Part shown: positions 59,982 through 61,224 of the stretch, in pieces
Position numbering within the stretch: the first letter of the stretch is position 1
Layout: every line of letters starts with the position of its first letter
Source: Clostridia bacterium
GTDB taxonomy: Bacteria; Bacillota; Clostridia; Oscillospirales; Acutalibacteraceae
Direction of reading: 5' to 3'
DNA: 61,224 nt
Assembly (NCBI GenBank): GCA_017473165.1
Contig: JAFUNA010000024.1
Location: 1 to 61,224, forward strand
Made by a program: the position numbers and the translations under genes
Notes under the pieces: generated by a model
What the model saw: only the letters and a program-made list of their open reading frames with translations
What the model was told of the DNA's origin: nothing
The model's database searches: none

Positions 59982-61040
59982 TTATTTATTCAGTTTTTCG
60001 GTGATACGGTTGTATCTGCCGACAACGATATCAACAATAACCTGCGTTCTGACCTTCATATTGAGCTTTGATAAAACCTTGCGAACATTCTGCTCATTGA
60101 TTTCGGGTATATATTTTGTGTATTCGGGATATTCCTCGATAACCTCAACAAAAAGCTTTATCAGCAGGTCATTACTTGCATTGATATTTTTGGGATAGCC
60201 CCTTGCAATCAATGCCATATTGTTATCGAAATTCGGGGCAAGGGAAATGAGTTTGCCGCTTTCAACATCACGAAGCAGACCGAAATTGTTTGTGTGACGG
60301 TCAGGATTCTGCGTTACCGTATCAAGAAAAATCATTCTGATGTAATCGGGAATAGCATCAGGGCAGAGTTTTTTGAGTGCCTTGATTACATCGGGATACT
60401 CCTCATTGTCACCCATAAATGTTGATGCAGGCTCAAAGTTTATGCTTGCGGCATTTGTGAAATCCTTTGATTTGACACAGCCTTCGCCACGCTCATAAAC
60501 CGCCATATTCATTCCCAGAGCCTTACCAAGTTCGTATATAAAAAGCTCTGAAAACTGCTCATTGTGATTTGCTTTTTTATACATCCACCATTCGCCGTCA
60601 CGCAGCTTCCAGCATTTTTCAAAGCTGCCCGTGTTTGTCAGTTCGGGTGTTTTTGAATGCTTACTGTTAGCGGCACGGTTGAAGCTTTCGTAAGAGCCGT
60701 TAAGTGCAAGATTAGAGAAAAAATCACTGTCAAATCTGACATCGCCATAGCAAAGCTTGCTGTCAACAGGCTTGACCCAATAGGTATCCGTAATCTTTGC
60801 ACCATTGACATAAAGTGTGGTTGAAACATCGTCTTTTTCTCGCAAACGCAAAGCCTTTTTCAGTAAGCGTGAATTAGCTCTGTGCGAATCAATTGCTCTT
60901 GTTGCAAGCCACGATTCGGCATTGGTATTTTTCTTAAAACAAAGTGGAAGAAGGGTGTCGTTAAGCACGGTTAAACAGCCGTTTTTCCAAACAGCAACAG
61001 CAGTATCTTTGCTCATTATAACAAAGTCTTTTTCAGTCAT
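59982..61040 (-). CDS. HipA-like kinase domain protein
   Basis: A 352-residue protein. KCWKLRDGEWWMYKKANHNE is the nucleotide-site segment, TQNPDRHTNNFGLLRD has the catalytic Asp247 and Asn251-252, and LAPNFDNN has the metal Asp272. This is the HipA/CtkA-type kinase core. A usual HipB antitoxin gene is not adjacent on the visible side. The N-terminal 130 residues are unassigned. GGAGCG precedes ATG 61040. Confidence 0.75.
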   Translation of the reverse strand: MTEKDFVIMSKDTAVAVWKNGCLTVLNDTLLPLCFKKNTNAESWLATRAIDSHRANSRLLKKALRLREKDDVSTTLYVNGAKITDTYWVKPVDSKLCYGDVRFDSDFFSNLALNGSYESFNRAANSKHSKTPELTNTGSFEKCWKLRDGEWWMYKKANHNEQFSELFIYELGKALGMNMAVYERGEGCVKSKDFTNAASINFEPASTFMGDNEEYPDVIKALKKLCPDAIPDYIRMIFLDTVTQNPDRHTNNFGLLRDVESGKLISLAPNFDNNMALIARGYPKNINASNDLLIKLFVEVIEEYPEYTKYIPEINEQNVRKVLSKLNMKVRTQVIVDIVVGRYNRITEKLNK

Positions 61041-61167
61041 ATTAACGCTCCTTCCGTAAACTTTTCTTTAGCATATCACAGCATGCTTGAATGAAAAACT
61101 AAACGCAACCAAAAACACAAAAAAAATAAAAAATATTGCAGAAATAACTGTTCAGAGCAGAAAAATA

Positions 61168-61176
61168 TGATATAAT
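61168..61176 (+). promoter_or_regulatory. Extended -10 element near the right edge
   Basis: TGATATAAT at 61168-61176, pointing out of the window. The gene served is not visible. Confidence 0.35.
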
Positions 61177-61224
61177 GCATATGAAACCTGCTGTAAACAG
61201 GCAAAACGGGCATAACAAAAAGAC

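Noticed and set aside
47101-60000. Conjugation machinery for the mobile element
   Set aside because: No VirB4, VirD4 or clear relaxase is seen; at most a mobilisable or phage-like island.

Overview
The window looks like a chromosome segment of a gut-type, low-to-mid GC Clostridia bacterium (Firmicutes, probably an Oscillospiraceae/Ruminococcaceae relative). The pointers are strong AGGAGG-type ribosome binding sites, frequent TTG/GTG starts, AddAB instead of RecBCD, a class A flavodiiron protein, PdaA-like and SleB-like sporulation-type wall proteins, Firmicutes-type TTGACA/TATAAT promoters, and small XRE regulators with T-tract hairpin terminators between nearly all units. The lineage is an inference from gene content, not from a marker-gene comparison.

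Layout: 1-1.4 kb is a decayed accessory patch (permease fragment, four hairpins, PBECR2-type nuclease-domain ORF). 1.5-6.8 kb is a sugar-use module: GH2 glycosidase and GPH symporter, divergent from an AraC regulator. 6.8-13.2 kb holds a polysaccharide deacetylase, an ECF sigma factor overlapping a membrane beta-propeller protein (candidate sigma/anti-sigma pair), a Thr-rich cell-surface protein, MltG and an LRR lipoprotein. 13.2-17.6 kb has a Na+/alanine symporter whose start lies inside a terminator-like hairpin, a flavodiiron protein, a degenerate SleB-like protein, a sigma-70-family factor, and a shortened tRNA-like element in front of a zinc-ribbon gene. 17.7-26.7 kb has two XRE regulators with identical recognition helices and a shared upstream motif, an esterase, and a four-gene overlapping operon: topB, solute-binding lipoprotein, VanZ, and a GH5-like protein that has lost both catalytic glutamates. 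26.9-31.3 kb is the arginine operon argC-argJ-argB-argD with an ARG-box-like operator over its promoter. 31.4-46.9 kb is mostly housekeeping: D-lactate-type dehydrogenase, DUF1015, zinc-ribbon membrane protein, YigZ, rpmE, addB-addA, a CNNM/CBS protein, a GH20 hexosaminidase, rplM-rpsI.

From 47.1 to about 55.1 kb is a mobile-element region: AlbA/Schlafen-type regulator with an in-frame slippage repeat, tyrosine integrase, excisionase, a repeat-rich putative origin, a replication-initiator-like protein, DUF6809, an S24-like repressor and a structured leader with tiny ORFs. From 55.3 to 60 kb come flavodoxin, citrate synthase, HtpG and a MarR regulator, bracketed by two nearly identical 39-nt hairpin elements. 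The window closes with a HipA-like kinase.

Strongest leads for new biology: the topB-SBP-VanZ-dead-GH5 operon, the tRNA-like element before the zinc-ribbon gene, the start codon buried in a terminator hairpin at 13.25 kb, the beta-propeller anti-sigma candidate, the iteron clusters inside and beyond the replication gene, and the poly-proline leader at 54.54 kb.
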